Positions 54,136 through 64,000 of a stretch of 64,000 bases of DNA are shown piece by piece. This DNA is from Protopterus annectens (taxonomy: Eukaryota > Chordata > Ceratodontiformes > Protopteridae), in NCBI RefSeq assembly GCF_019279795.1, contig NC_056750.1:823343830-823407829 (forward strand). Direction: 5' to 3'. The position numbers were made by a program, and so were the translations under genes. Under the pieces are notes generated by a model that was given only the letters and a program-made list of their open reading frames with translations, made no database searches and was not told where the DNA came from. Positions within the stretch are counted from its first letter, which is position 1. Each line of letters begins with the position of its first letter.

Positions 54136-54170
54136 CTAGGCTTGCAAATGCCTCAGGGCAGATAGCCTAG
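54136..54170 (+). other. 3'-UTR two-step hairpin of CR1-like LINE (copy 2)
   Basis: Outer stem CTAGGCT/AGCCTAG as in copy 1. The inner stem is TGCC-TCAG-GGCA, where copy 1 has GGCC/GGCC at the same positions, so one pair changed from G-C to T-A on both sides. Confidence 0.6.
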
Positions 54171-54190
54171 TACTAAACTATGAAATAAAT

Positions 54191-54990
54191 AAGTGGACTA
54201 GCTGAACATGCAGTGTAGCGTGCAAAGCAATTACTTGAAAGGACAAAGCGTGATAATGCCAATGTCTTTTTGAATTTACTTAATCTCAGAAACATACCCT
54301 GTGATGTTAAACTTGGCTTGCCTGCTCAGAGACTTCTATCCAGGCAAACCAGAACAACACTGCCTATTAGTTCCAGTTTATTGAGGCCTAAAGCTAAAAA
54401 CAACAGACCCATCAGAGCCCAATTATTCAGGAAATGTTCTTTCCAGAAGTCCAGTTATGATAAATTGAGCAGATTTCTTCATCCATTGAAAGAAGGAGAG
54501 ACAGTGAGGATGCAAACAGCAAAAGGTTTTGGCCAGATTGGTCAAGTAACAGGTATGTGTACTGAGCCAAGATCCTACTTCATAGAATCTGAGGGTGTGG
54601 AGTACAGGAGAAACCACAGACATCTTCTTCCTGTACCAGAATCGTTAGCGCAGAATTGTTCCTGTGATACAGACTCTAGATCTCTGGACAACCCAGAAAA
54701 TGTTACTGTTCCAGAAAGTGTCCTAACTTTTCTACTTCCATTCCTGAGGATGTTCCCAATATTCCTAAGGTTCAACATTCAGCAGAGACAGTTCAGATCT
54801 CTGGACAACCCAGAAAATGTTACTGTTCCAGAAAGTGCCCTAACTTTTCTACTTCCATTCCTGAGGATGTTCCCGATATTCCTAAGGTTCAACATTCAGC
54901 AGAGACAGTTCAAGTTGCTAAGTCTAATTCTCAGTTTTATGTTACACGATTTGGTCGTACTTGCAGACCTAGTGTGAAATACACAGTGAC
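54191..54990 (+). pseudogene. gypsy element 1: C-terminal integrase part
   Basis: Resumes the integrase cut at 45909: SGLAEHAV, then RAKQLLERTKRDNANVFLNL and LNLRNIPCDVKLGLPAQRLL (54190-54330), SRQTRTTLPISSSLLRPKAK, YDKLSRFLHPLKEGETVRMQ, CTEPRSYFIESEGVEYRRNH and HLLPVPES (54620). This is the conserved tail of vertebrate Ty3/gypsy integrases. One stop lies near 54214. The 117-bp duplication follows. The sequence passes into PLE3 at about 54990. Confidence 0.85.
54681..54914 (+). repeat. 117-bp in-frame tandem duplication
   Basis: Two units starting TCTCTGGACAACCCAGAAAA at 54681 and 54798. 117 bp is 39 codons, so the frame is kept. The units differ at about three sites. Confidence 0.88.
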
Positions 54991-55510
54991 TTGGACATCC
55001 TCATCCTCCATTTAGGCCTATTGTTTCAGCTCCCTTTAATAAAACAGCTAAGATGTCCATGTATTTAGATGAGATTTTAAATCCAGTAGTTCAAGGTCAT
55101 ATGTTTTATTTAAAAGACTCTTGGATCTGCCTAAACGAACTCAGAAAGTACACTTTTACAGGTGATGAAACTTGTTTGTGTACTATTGAATTTTCAGGTC
55201 TAGACAATAATGAAATGAATATACTGATGTTCTGTTTGGAAATAGTTTTAAAAAATTATTTTGTCTATTTGGAGGGTCAATATTTTCAACAGATTAAGGG
55301 TTTGGCAATGGGGGCCACGTGTGGCCCCATTTTTGCCACCATTGTGTTATTTCAATGGGAAAGAAATTTCGTGTTCAACAAGTTTCACAAGCCACCCTGG
55401 AAATTATGCCTCCATTATTTGGACAATATTTTTTATTGTATGGGATCAGACAAAGTGAAATCAGTATTTTTATTGAATATTTAAATAGCAAAACATTTTT
55501 TTGAAGTTTA

Positions 55511-55511
<1 letters not shown>

Positions 55512-55565
<54 letters not shown>
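55512..55565. repeat. (TA)n microsatellite within PLE3
   Basis: About 27 TA units inside the coding part of PLE3. Confidence 0.95.
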
Positions 55566-55569
<4 letters not shown>

Positions 55570-56587
55570 GTGATTGTCTCAATTATTTGGACGTGTGGTT
55601 GTACAAAGATTATGTTGGATGTACATTGGTGAATTCTGTATACAGTAAACCCAATTTATTGTAATATTCTATCACATTTTGAGAGTTGTTGCGCCATGCA
55701 TCAGAAGAAGGGACTCATTAAGGGCCAGTTTATAACATTGGCCAGGATGGCATCAGATTCCACCAATCTTTTTAAGGAATGTAACATTTTGGAGGACATG
55801 TTATTGGCAAGGGGTTACCCAACAGTGTTAACCTCTTCAATTAGAGGGGAAGTGATCAGTAAAAGGGAAATGGAGTTATAGTCCCCCTCCTACATTCATC
55901 CTATGTTTCTGTTGTTGAAATGACAGTGGCCAAACAGTCCCCATCAGTTAATCATAATCTGGTCTTCATTACAAATTATTCTCAGAAAGAAGGCCTGATT
56001 AGGGAAATATTGACTAAAAATTGGCCACTTTTTTCATGTTTCAATGATGTAACCAACAGGATTGGTTTATATCTGGAGATTGTTTATAGAAGGGAGCAGA
56101 TGATGATTAAAAATTATTTGGAGCAGGACCATGAAATTGTCAGTTCATTTCATAGTTCAAGAAAACTCGGGACTTACAAGTTTTTGCAGTATGTGTAAAT
56201 ACATATTGATGGGTGAGGTTATTACAGTTAACCATACAGTCATTTGACCTAGATTTTATTGTAACTGGAATTCCCAGGGTGTGGTGTATGTGGTAGTATA
56301 CCAAAAATGTGATTGTTATTATGTGGGAAAAACCCAAAGAAAATTCAAAGACAGGATTTATGAACATGCCTCGGATATTAAAGAATGAATATAGGAAATG
56401 CTTTGGTGAAATATTTGGGGAAATACCCTGACCATCATTTTCTGTTTTTGTTATAGAATTGGTGCTCAAAAATGCCAGGGGTGGTACATGGACTGATTTA
56501 ATAGAGGAAAAAGAACTTAAGTGGCAGCTTAGGCTTAATGGCACAGCCCCCCTCGGTTTGAATGACAACATCTCAATTAGTAGTGTT

Positions 56588-56808
56588 GTTCTTCTTCTTT
56601 TGGCTTTTCCCAGTTAGGGGTCACCACAGTGGAACTCTGGTCCACTAATAATTGGCAGTAGATTTTTTACAGGTGCCAGCTCGACACCCAACCTTCAATG
56701 AAGGCAAGCCCATTCTAAGCATGTCTTTCGAATGCCACTCGATAGCTGGGAGGACATGCAGACTCCACACAGAAGGTGCTCTTGCCGAGAATCGAACAAT
56801 AAGTAGTG
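56588..56808 (-). mobile_element. SINE-like element, minus strand, with target duplication
   Basis: Minus strand starts GTTCGATTCTCGGCAAGAGC (B-box-like) and then TGTGGAGTCTGCATGTCCTC, the same body as the SINE at 33988. The other end is TTTTGGCTTTTCCCAGTTAG. Flanks AGTAGTGTTG (left) and AGTAGTGTGTTG (right) look like a short duplication. Class is inferred from the B-box and shared body. Confidence 0.6.
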
Positions 56809-57107
56809 TGTTGAGATTAAAATCATATCTGGAACAGAACTCGATCTGTATACACAGTAGATCGTTCTAGTACATAAAATAATTAATGATTTTTATCATC
56901 ATGTTTCCTTAGGCCAATTTCTCACAATGTACAAAATAGAAAATTATATTCTTATTGTGTGTATTCTGCTTTTAGGTTGTTTAATGTGATTTTAATGTAG
57001 TGTACTTACTGAATGAGGTTTAGAATGTGGTTGTTGATTGGTTAATTATGGTCATGTGAAATGAATAGGAGGATATATAAATGTGTAATTTAATTTGAGT
57101 GTGTGAT

Positions 57108-57142
57108 TCTGATGAAGTACTATATGAAAGCGCTTAATCATT
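57108..57142 (+). ncRNA. Hammerhead-ribozyme-like motif of PLE3
   Basis: CTGATGA, extra A, stem II GTA/TAT (G-T, T-A, A-T), intact GAAA, then GCGCTTAATC with a minimal stem III. It keeps both core boxes and is compact, like other PLE hammerheads thought to act as dimers. Confidence 0.6.
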
Positions 57143-57185
57143 AAAGTTTGGTTCAACATTCTGAGCTGTGATTGCTGTCTTTTTA

Positions 57186-58924
57186 GGTTGTGGAGAAGGT
57201 TTTTTTTGTGGAGGTATTGGTTCTTGGTTCTGGTTTGTGTACTATTGATGTTTGTTCATTGTATACATCTACTGAACAGGATGAAGGGCTTGAGTTTGTT
57301 AGATTATATTTGAGTAAGTTTGCGACAAAATTAAAACAGGATATTTTTATTATTTGTCAGTTGTTGTAGTTAATATTGAGCAACAATTTCTTTATGTTTG
57401 ATGACAGAATTTTCCAACAGGTAGGAGGGGAGGTGATGGGAGCTCATGTAGCCCCCCAGTATTTTCTCATTTGGTGATTTGCTTGTGGGAAGGAGTATTT
57501 AAGGAAATTACCTAACTTTAAGTATGTAAGGTTTTATAAAAGATTTATAGATGATTTGTTTTTTATATGGGCAGGTAATGGTGATGAGTTTTGTGAATTC
57601 CTTTTCCAGGTCAATTACATGGTCCCTTGATTGAACTTTGTTGAAAGTAATAGAGGTGTTAAAGTGCATTGTTTGGGTGTAGAGATCAGTATGGATGTGT
57701 CTGAGAGGAAATTTACTAGTAGTATTTTTAGGAAAGAAACTTTTACCAACAATTATTTACAGTTTGAGAGTTTCCATCCAGAATTTATAAAGTTGAATGT
57801 TTTAAAGGGCAAGTCATCAGAATTAGCAAACTTGGTAGTGAGCATGATGTTTTTTGGCAATAATTTAATAAACTTGAGCAACTTTTTTGCAATGAAGGTA
57901 CCCCTTAGAAAGCTGAGGAAGGTTTCTGATGGTGTATGATAGATTTTTGCTAATTATTAAGGAGGGTTTTTCTCCTAAGGTATTAGGTCAAGGTAAGAGG
58001 GATTGTAAAACTGAAGCAATTAATTTTTCCTTCCCTTTAGCTATCAGCACTGATAGGTTACAAATAAAGAAAATTATTGATGACAACTGGGAAATAATTA
58101 AAGGAAATCAAGATTTAACTGATGTTTTATGTTTATAAAAAGACTACAAACTTAAAGTAGCCTATTGATAGTTCTTCCAAAGTCACTAATAAAATAGGTG
58201 GTGACAAAAAGTTAGATACTTTTCCTTGTCAAAAATGTTCACAATGTAGGTTTATTATGGCATCTTGTAGTTATTATTGCAAACATTTTGATGTTTTGTT
58301 AACTGCAAATGGTAGGTTTAACTGCCAAAATGAAGGTTTAGTTTCTTTGGCTGTCTGTTCCAACTGTGACCATTTTTATATAGGTAAAACTACACAGAGA
58401 TTAGCAGATTGGGTGAGGGAACATATGTTGGTTATCAAAAAGAAAGATATCACAAATGCATTAGCCAAACATGATTCACAATGTAAGGATTTTAGGAAGT
58501 TTCTTTTCTTTGTTGTAGAACAAGTTGATAAGAGTAAGTTTGTAGGTTCAATTAATAGTTATTTAGAATTTTTGGAATTAAAATGGCAGATTATTTTAAG
58601 GGCAGATAAAGCCCCGGGTTTGAATGATAAAATATCTGTCAGGAGTTATTTGAAATATAAAATGTTTTAGCTAATATTTAGGTTTAAAAAAAATTAGATT
58701 AGTATTTTATTATTATGGTGTTATAATAAATAATATTTTGGAGTTCATATATTTTCATAAGACATGAGGATTTTTGAACTTTAATATAATATGTTGTCAA
58801 CGGTTTGTTAATTGAAACCAGAAGTGATGTCAGTATGGGGTTAGTATATAAGGGAGTGTGTTTAAATTGCTGTTTGTTCTAAAGAAGTTCTTAATAAAAA
58901 GAACAAAAGTGCTTGACTCAGTTT
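57186..58924 (+). mobile_element. PLE4: Penelope-like element, 5'-truncated
   Basis: RT from about 57233: LCTIDVCSLYTSTEQDEGLE, FQQVGGEVMGAHVAP (57412), FYKRFIDDLFFIWAGNGDEF (57533-57592, catalytic DD kept). Then VHCLGVEISMDVSERKFTSS, ETFTNNYLQFESFHPEFIKL. GIY-YIG in a clean frame 58257-58670: NEGLVSLAVCSNCDHFYIGK, TTQRLADWVREHMLVIKKKD, ELKWQIILRADKAPGLNDKI. Several stops upstream. The 3' UTR has a degenerate hammerhead-like motif at 58877-58918. The 3' end lies in gypsy element 2. Sequence is closer to PLE1 than to PLE2 by eye. Confidence 0.85.
58877..58918 (+). ncRNA. Hammerhead-ribozyme-like motif of PLE4 (degenerate)
   Basis: CTAAAGA, extra A, a strong 6-bp stem II GTTCTT/AAGAAC, then AAAA in place of GAAA and GTGCTTGAC. 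Core changes make activity unlikely. Confidence 0.5.
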
Positions 58925-59043
58925 GTTTTGGTCCAAATGCTAAGCATCTCTCTCTTTTAGACTCGTGATTGGCACTACAGTTGCGACAGTTAACAATAAA
59001 GCTGGATTTAGATTTTGCTGACTCATGCTTGTACTGCACTGAG

Positions 59044-60067
59044 TGTGAAGACTGGTAGAGAAGGGTGAGGCTGCCAGCCTAGTCAAATAGAATTTGATAC
59101 ATAATTCTGGCATTTGTAAATATAAATGTAAAATGCAGGCTAGTGTCTTAAATGTCAAGAAATGCTGTTTCAATACTGTGGCAACATTGCCATCTGCTGT
59201 AAAGAAAATTAAGTCAAGCATTTCTTTTTGGTCCTTTGAAATTGAAATTACTTTATGTCTATTCCTTTAAAGTTAGAATTTGGAGTCGATGAGTCTGGAG
59301 TAAGCATCATTCCTATTGTTTTAAGGCTAAAGTTAATGACCAGAATTTACATGTGGAATGTCCTTTATTGCTCTAAGTGTAAAAGAATGTAAATGCAGTT
59401 TCGGTGTGGCCTGGGAACCAGGAAAGTATAAACAAATGATGTAATGTTCTATCAGAACTGCAGTTTCAATTTAAACAGTGAGAACCAGAAATTATTATGC
59501 ATTTTGATCTTGGACATCTGACCTACAGCACTGCCTGTTGTCTTAAGTAAGTTACTTTAGAAGTATGTTTTCTTGTAAAATAGCTGGGACTATAAAGATT
59601 AGACTAAGTGTTTTTCTGTTATGTCAGAACTGTACTACGGAATTATTTTAAGTTTCTGTGTGATCTCTGAACTCTTGAATAGCACTGTGGTGTAGTATTA
59701 TTGTCTTGTGTTTTCATTATTTATTATTAAATATTTTAAAAAACTTTTACCTGTGGCTGGTTTGTGTATGGATAAGTTAAGCTATTATAGTTAATCTATA
59801 CTCTAGAGAGTACATTGCATATTTATAGAGTTTATTGTACAAAGCCACTCTAATAAGCCTTAAGACTGATTAGTCACACTTACCATTGGATAATAATATT
59901 GCACAGTAATAATTGGACACCCTTTTAAGGGCCTTTGGGTAGCTGATAATTATTAGCTGGTGGTGGAAGTGATTACTACCATATAGTCTGGGTAAAGGGG
60001 CACAGCTGAACAATCTGTGTCAGCCATTCCCAGCAGTGTCTGTGAAGTTGTATAAATACTTATCTCA

Positions 60068-60128
<61 letters not shown>

Positions 60129-60422
60129 AACTACTTGGGCAGGGACACTAAGCACTGGTTGGACAGAGAGAGTACTGGAGGTTAGCTTGCCAGCTAGATT
60201 GAGATCTGGACCCTATAGCTATGCCAGTGGGGAGTCTTATTGCGGACCTGCAGAGCAAGGGGGTGACCAGCCCCAGACTGACTGTGATCTCTGTGTGCAC
60301 TTAAGGGAAATTGTACTTTACTGTGTGTATTTGTTATCCTTTCCTCTCATATGAGACATCCTCCCTGGTGTTAGTGGTGAAGATTGAGGCTCCTTGATTG
60401 CTGGGCCAGGGTGCTGGCGTCA
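59044..60422. mobile_element. Probable solo LTR (about 1.38 kb) inside gypsy element 2
   Basis: Insertion relative to gypsy element 1, with TG (59044) and CA (60422) ends. It is flanked by CTGAG at 59039-59043 and 60425-60429 (or CACTGAG against CCCTGAG). A short duplication and TG...CA ends fit an LTR of an endogenous retrovirus or LTR retrotransposon. It contains a (GT)n tract. No internal genes are present, so only a solo LTR remains. The orientation is not decided. Confidence 0.65.
60071..60127. repeat. (GT)n microsatellite
   Basis: About 28 GT units inside the solo LTR. Confidence 0.95.
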
Positions 60423-62154
60423 CCCTGAGCATGCTCCTTTCTTAGAACTTGCTGGAAAACTGCATGGTTTCCCTCTTGAATGAGCAGGGGCTGTGGCTGC
60501 CATGTGCTTAGGCTTGCTTTTGTTTACCACGTGTTGCATGCTATCTACATTTGTTCTGGAGCCTGCTGAAACCATACTTTTGTGCCTTTCTGTAACTTCA
60601 TGCATTTGACAAATCTCTATGGCTTTACTCAAGATTAAATCACTGTCACAAAGCAAAATCTTTCTCACAGTAGCACTATTAATACCACACACAAGGCTGT
60701 CATTTATTAGCTCATCTTTTAAGTCACAAACCGACACATTTTAGCTTTGTTTCTCAGGTGAGTAATATAAGTTGCAAAAGTTTCCCTTATCTTGTGTAAA
60801 ACAAATGCCTCTCTAATATAATATTCATCTGGGGTTGCACATTTCCCTGAATTTGTGCTTCAAACACTCAGGGTCTTCCCTTGATTCTGCCTGTGCAACA
60901 ATATGATGATTTTCACCTTCTCCCTCATATATTGGTGGTGCATACACAAATGAACACTCTCTTTCAATGGCCTCTGACCCAGCTGGGTTTAACAAAATAA
61001 ATGCTCTGGTGCATACATCTTTGTCAGAGTAAGCTGCTTGTATAAACATATTGTACTCTTGCTCAAATATTCTCCAATTCTTTGCTGTATTCTAATCAAA
61101 TAGAAGTGATGAGGGCTTTTGAAATCCATCTGCCATATTAACACATGCCACTGAAGGGTTTTGCAAATATGCATGAACACACACACATACACATAAGCCA
61201 GAAATTTTTGCCAGTATTTGTCACTTTGCTCAGTAGCACAACAAGCATCTGGATGACTGAACTTGGTAAAATAAGTCTCTTGGGCAGTGTAATACTCTCA
61301 AAATTGCTGTACTGCAAGAAATCATCTCTTATCGGTGTAAGAAATATTTCAAACAACTGCACTGTACAAATGAACTGGGCAGAAAGAAGTTCAGAGAAAG
61401 AAACATTTCAAAGTAACTGCACTTTGTGAATAAACAGTACACAGCACACTGAAACTTATCCAAAATGGCAGTACCTTGCTAGATAATGCTTTACAGTGCA
61501 AGAAACACTCTGTGATGGTAGCACTTTGTGAATAGACACAGCCAGCACAAAGAACTTTTCACAGTGGCTGTACTTTGACTGTACTTCATGAAATAGTTAC
61601 ACTTTGCACACAAACTTTGGAATACATCTACAGTAATAAACAAAAACTGTAAGCACTGTTACACACTTTGAGATACTCCAAATAACTCTAGTTGATACAA
61701 TATGAAGTAGTTATGCCAAAACACAACACTTTGCCAAAAAAACATGCAGTCACCTTGCTTTATTTATGCTTAGTGTGCCCTGTTTACCCTTATTATATTT
61801 GTTTTGCTTGTTTAATCTCTGTTCAGGCCCCTTGCACTTTTCTTGTACTCATTTTACTCTAAACATGCAGGTTTTGCTTTTCTGATAATTGTTTTATCAA
61901 ATATCTTAATCTTAAAATTTTCATTTAATTAATAAACCTTTTGCACCTGTCACTTGTGTAACAATGGGGTTTGTGCCCTTGTAATGCTGTTTTATCTTTT
62001 TTTTATAAAATAAACTCTTTGTGCAAGTTTTCATTACCTTTGGTGCTTTTCTGGCCCTTTTTCATGCTCGTTTCTCTTGGTTTACCTTCACTGTTATCTC
62101 TGAACCTCGTAGCTCTGAATATCAGTCTCTGGAATCCCAGTTCTGATGACACCG

Positions 62155-62427
62155 TGTCACTCATCTACTCAGGATCTAATAGACGAGTCTTTGTGGGTTC
62201 TGTTCATGCAGCTTTATTATGTACAAACACATCATGATTGAAGCTTATTAACTTTAACTTAGGCAACTTGTATACAAACTAGCTACATTAATTCATGCAT
62301 GCTCAATCTCAGACTGCACTTTCAAAATGGACTGAGTATAGCATGTGCTTGTTATTTATAGATGCATGTTCAGTCCTTGATATGCTTCTTAAAGATACAG
62401 CACACACACTCTGTTCTATAATTAGTA
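62155..62427 (-). mobile_element. 5' LTR of gypsy element 2
   Basis: Minus-strand match to the LTR at 40829-41095. TATA-like TATAAATAACAAGC and AATAAAGCTGC are both kept. The start has changed from TG to TA, and the PBS has a small insertion (GGTGTCATCAGAACTGGG). Confidence 0.8.
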
Positions 62428-62649
62428 TATTTCATTATAATTTTGATTCACATCTGACTAGTAACCTCCACCTTTTCTGCCTGCTTTAGGTAAGTAGGGA
62501 TAGTGTTATGAAGGAAGTAACCATTTTTTGTTGCCTGTGCTTTTTTAATTATTGTGTTCTACCTTGTCTTTAACTGATTGTGGTACAGAAGTTGTAAAAT
62601 TGACATATATGTTCTCATGAGTCCACTGTAGCTCACCTGCTGCAATATC
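62428..62649. other. Unassigned DNA
   Basis: No feature recognised. Confidence 0.5.
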
Positions 62650-63630
62650 TACTAGTGCTATCACCACTATGTACTACCGCAGCAACTATCCCCATATACT
62701 ATTACTATTACTTCTTCCACCATTCATCACTACTTACCACTGCCAGTTACCACAACTGCCTAAACCATCCACTAATACTGATACCACCATAAATCACTAC
62801 TACTACTACTACCATACATCAGTACTTACCTGCCACCAATCCTACCACCACCATACACCACTACTGCTAGTACTACCACCATTCCTCACTACCTACCATT
62901 TCCATATACCACAATCACCTAAAAAACATCCGCCAATCCTGCCCCTACCATACACCACTATTACTACCACCATTCATCACTACCTACCATTTCCATATAC
63001 CACAACTGCCAAAACCATCCACCAATCCTGCCACTACCATGTACCACTATTGGTACCACCATTTATCACTATTTACCACTGCAGTATACCACAGCTGCCT
63101 ACACCATCCAACAATCCTGCCACCACCATACACCACTAGTACTACTACCACCATACATCACTACATACCACTGCCATATAAACTGCCACTACCACCCACT
63201 AATACTGCCACCACCATGCACCCCTACTGCTATACTACTATTATCATACACAGCAACTGCTGCCACCATCCACCACTACTGCCCATTCCATTCAACATTA
63301 CTACTATTACTACAGTACACAAATGCTGCCACTGCCGTCCACTACTACCAGTATCATACGCTATTACTACTATCACCCGCTACCAGGTTTGTAGCGGTTG
63401 GCTTATGGTTTGGTTCTTAATGTTACAGACATAAGGTACAGGTTTAATTCTCACCATTAATACCACACCATCCACCACTACCATTACCACAATATTTAAA
63501 TACTGCCATTGCCATCTACTACTACCAGTACCAAGCACTATTACTACTACCATTTCTACCATAACATACATTGCTACTACTACCACCATCATAGATAACT
63601 ACTACCACCATCATATATCACTACCATAGC
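62650..63630. repeat. Low-complexity ACC/CTA-rich block
   Basis: Imperfect repeats of words such as TACCACCATTCATCACTAC, CACAACTGCCTAAACCATCC and ACCAATCCTGCCACTACCAT. Weak periodicity of about 110 bp is visible (62700-63120). ORFs of 131-156 codons here are Thr/His/Pro/Tyr-rich translations of the repeat. Confidence 0.85.
63392..63460 (+). other. tRNA-like SINE head fragment
   Basis: TTGGCTTATGGTTTGGTTC and AGGTACAGGTTTAATTCTCA follow the A-box/B-box layout and wording of the SINE head at 34003-34065 (TGGCTTAGTGGTTAAGG, AGGTACAAGGTTCAATCCTG). It sits alone inside low-complexity DNA. Confidence 0.4.
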
Positions 63631-64000
63631 TCTCACCCTCTTAAAGCAAATATTCTGGACAAAGTCATAAATAATGGGGGGACAAAGGCCCCAAAATAGC
63701 AACAATTATTAAATATTAATTTTACAAGCTTAAAGAGTTGACAGAATAACAAGTTTTTGCATTAGAATGAAATTTCTGAAAGATATGAAGTCTGAATCCC
63801 AAATGTCTCGCATTATTTTCAGAACTTCAGTCCTCAATAATTTGCCAAAAAACACAATTTTACAAGTACCAGACCAAAACTATGAGGCAAAAATCTGGAC
63901 ATTCTGTGAAAATCTGTACAGTTGAGAAGTAAAACACCACACCTGCCTTCATTCAGAACTCATGCATTCATAAACCACTACTGCCTTTATACATCACTCC
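63631..64000. other. Unassigned DNA at window end
   Basis: AT-rich, no feature recognised. Confidence 0.5.

Larger units (their letters stand above)
47606..54190 (+). mobile_element. CR1-like LINE copy 2, nearly full length
   Basis: Tandem 5'-UTR monomers (47606-49965), unique 5' UTR (49966-50218), ORF1 with a Cys-rich start and an SGNH esterase-like domain (50219-51165), ORF2 with endonuclease and RT (51205-54018), 3' UTR with a hairpin (54136-54170) and a short AAATAAATAA tail. It is inserted, together with LINE A, in gypsy integrase. About eight frame breaks make it inactive, but it is the most complete LINE here. Confidence 0.88.
41096..54990 (+). mobile_element. Ty3/gypsy element 1, internal region, with nested insertions
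   Basis: Leader, gag, protease, RT, RNase H and integrase in Ty3/gypsy order. Gag is split by a hAT-like MITE (42468-42808). Integrase is split by an L2-like LINE and a CR1-like LINE (45910-54190). The element is cut at about 54990, where PLE3 starts. No 3' LTR on this strand was found. Confidence 0.88.
54991..57185 (+). mobile_element. PLE3: decayed Penelope-like element, 5'-truncated
   Basis: Begins inside RT at PPFRPIVSAPFNKTAKM (about 55005). Then MYLDEILNPVVQGHMFYLKD, YFQQIKGLAMGATCGPIFAT (55283-55345) and HYLDNIFYCMG (catalytic DD changed to DN, 55420). A (TA)n tract interrupts at 55512-55565. GIY-YIG: QGVVYVVVYQKCDCYYVGKT and FKDRIYEHASDI (56277-56385), C-terminal ELKWQLRLNGTAPLGLND (56512-56565). 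A SINE-like insertion lies at 56588-56808. The 3' UTR holds a hammerhead-like motif at 57108-57142. Many stops. Confidence 0.83.
58930..60990 (-). pseudogene. gag of gypsy element 2, decayed and interrupted
   Basis: Minus strand: NPAGSEAIERECSFVYAPPI (60985-60930), YEGEGENHHIVAQAESRED, MSVCDLKDELINDSLVCGIN (60737), SATVRKILLCDSDLILSKAI, EICQMHEVTERHKSM to about 60430. After the LTR insertion come STSMSQQNLNPALLL (other frame) and CRNCSANHESKRERCLAFG (zinc knuckle, about 58990-58935). It keeps the empty site of the hAT-like MITE found in element 1. Confidence 0.82.
58925..62427 (-). mobile_element. Ty3/gypsy element 2, minus strand (5' half)
   Basis: Reads on the minus strand LTR (62427-62155), PBS-like site, leader with repeats, gag (about 60985 to 60425, and 59043 to 58930). 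It is the same family as element 1, and the LTR and leader are alignable base by base. It is cut by PLE4 at about 58924, within the zinc-knuckle region of gag, and interrupted by a solo LTR at 59044-60422. pol is absent here. Confidence 0.85.

Noticed and set aside
62669-63434. 156- and 131-codon ORFs
   Set aside because: Thr/Pro/His/Tyr-rich translations of ACC/CTA low-complexity DNA.

Overview
The window reads as repeat-packed intronic or intergenic DNA from an animal with a large genome, most likely a vertebrate. The evidence is one vertebrate-type host exon (RPGRIP1/RPGRIP1L family, 25287-25479, + strand, with good splice signals), CR1-like and L2-like LINEs, a Ty3/gypsy element, tRNA-derived SINEs, hAT-like MITEs and several families of Penelope-like elements (PLEs) with GIY-YIG endonucleases. 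An amphibian, lungfish or other repeat-rich anamniote would fit, but the sequence alone does not fix the species. No bacterial or phage genes, rRNA genes or CRISPR arrays were seen. Apart from the exon, nearly every long ORF belongs to a transposable element or to low-complexity DNA.

Layout. 1-2440: decayed PLE (PLE1, +). 2441-23540: a minus-strand LINE whose reverse transcriptase (RT) gene has been split by a 54-bp tandem array of about 9 kb (2870-6274 and 17161-22779). The array is itself interrupted by an inverted cluster of three PLE2 copies (6275-17160). 23585-24665: L2-like LINE fragment. 24666-26815: the host exon and its flanking introns. 26816-28430: further LINE fragments. 28573-32540: three foldback elements with (TA)n tracts. 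32541-36803: CR1-like LINE copy 1, carrying an RTE-like plus SINE insertion. 36804-40640: microsatellites, a fourth foldback element and unassigned DNA. 40829-54990: a Ty3/gypsy element carrying a hAT-like MITE in gag and, in integrase, an L2-like LINE plus a nearly complete CR1-like LINE with tandem 5'-UTR monomers. 54991-58924: two more PLEs (PLE3, PLE4). 58925-62427: a second gypsy copy on the minus strand, carrying a probable solo LTR. 62650-63630: low-complexity ACC/CTA-rich DNA.

The main observation is the 54-bp array. Each monomer reads on the minus strand as 18 codons close to IFTNTLYTSTQQAALIQY. The array sits exactly between the RT segment GPLLLNI and the catalytic segment Y-A-(D/G)-D of one LINE. 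A related LINE at 45913 has a single 18-residue segment, IFSNDLASSTTHAKVVQY, at the same place before YADD. The minisatellite therefore arose by in-frame tandem expansion of a piece of an RT gene.

The second theme is RNA structure in retroelements. All four PLE families carry a hammerhead-ribozyme-like motif with an unusual extra A after the CUGANGA box. Both LINE families have 3'-UTR hairpins with compensatory changes between copies. The CR1-like LINE has about 3.8 tandem monomers of about 625 bp upstream of ORF1, like a monomer-type promoter. The elements are heavily nested, and every autonomous element has visible frameshifts or stops, so nothing here looks intact and active. PLE2 ORF1 of the left copy is the only long element ORF that is fully open.
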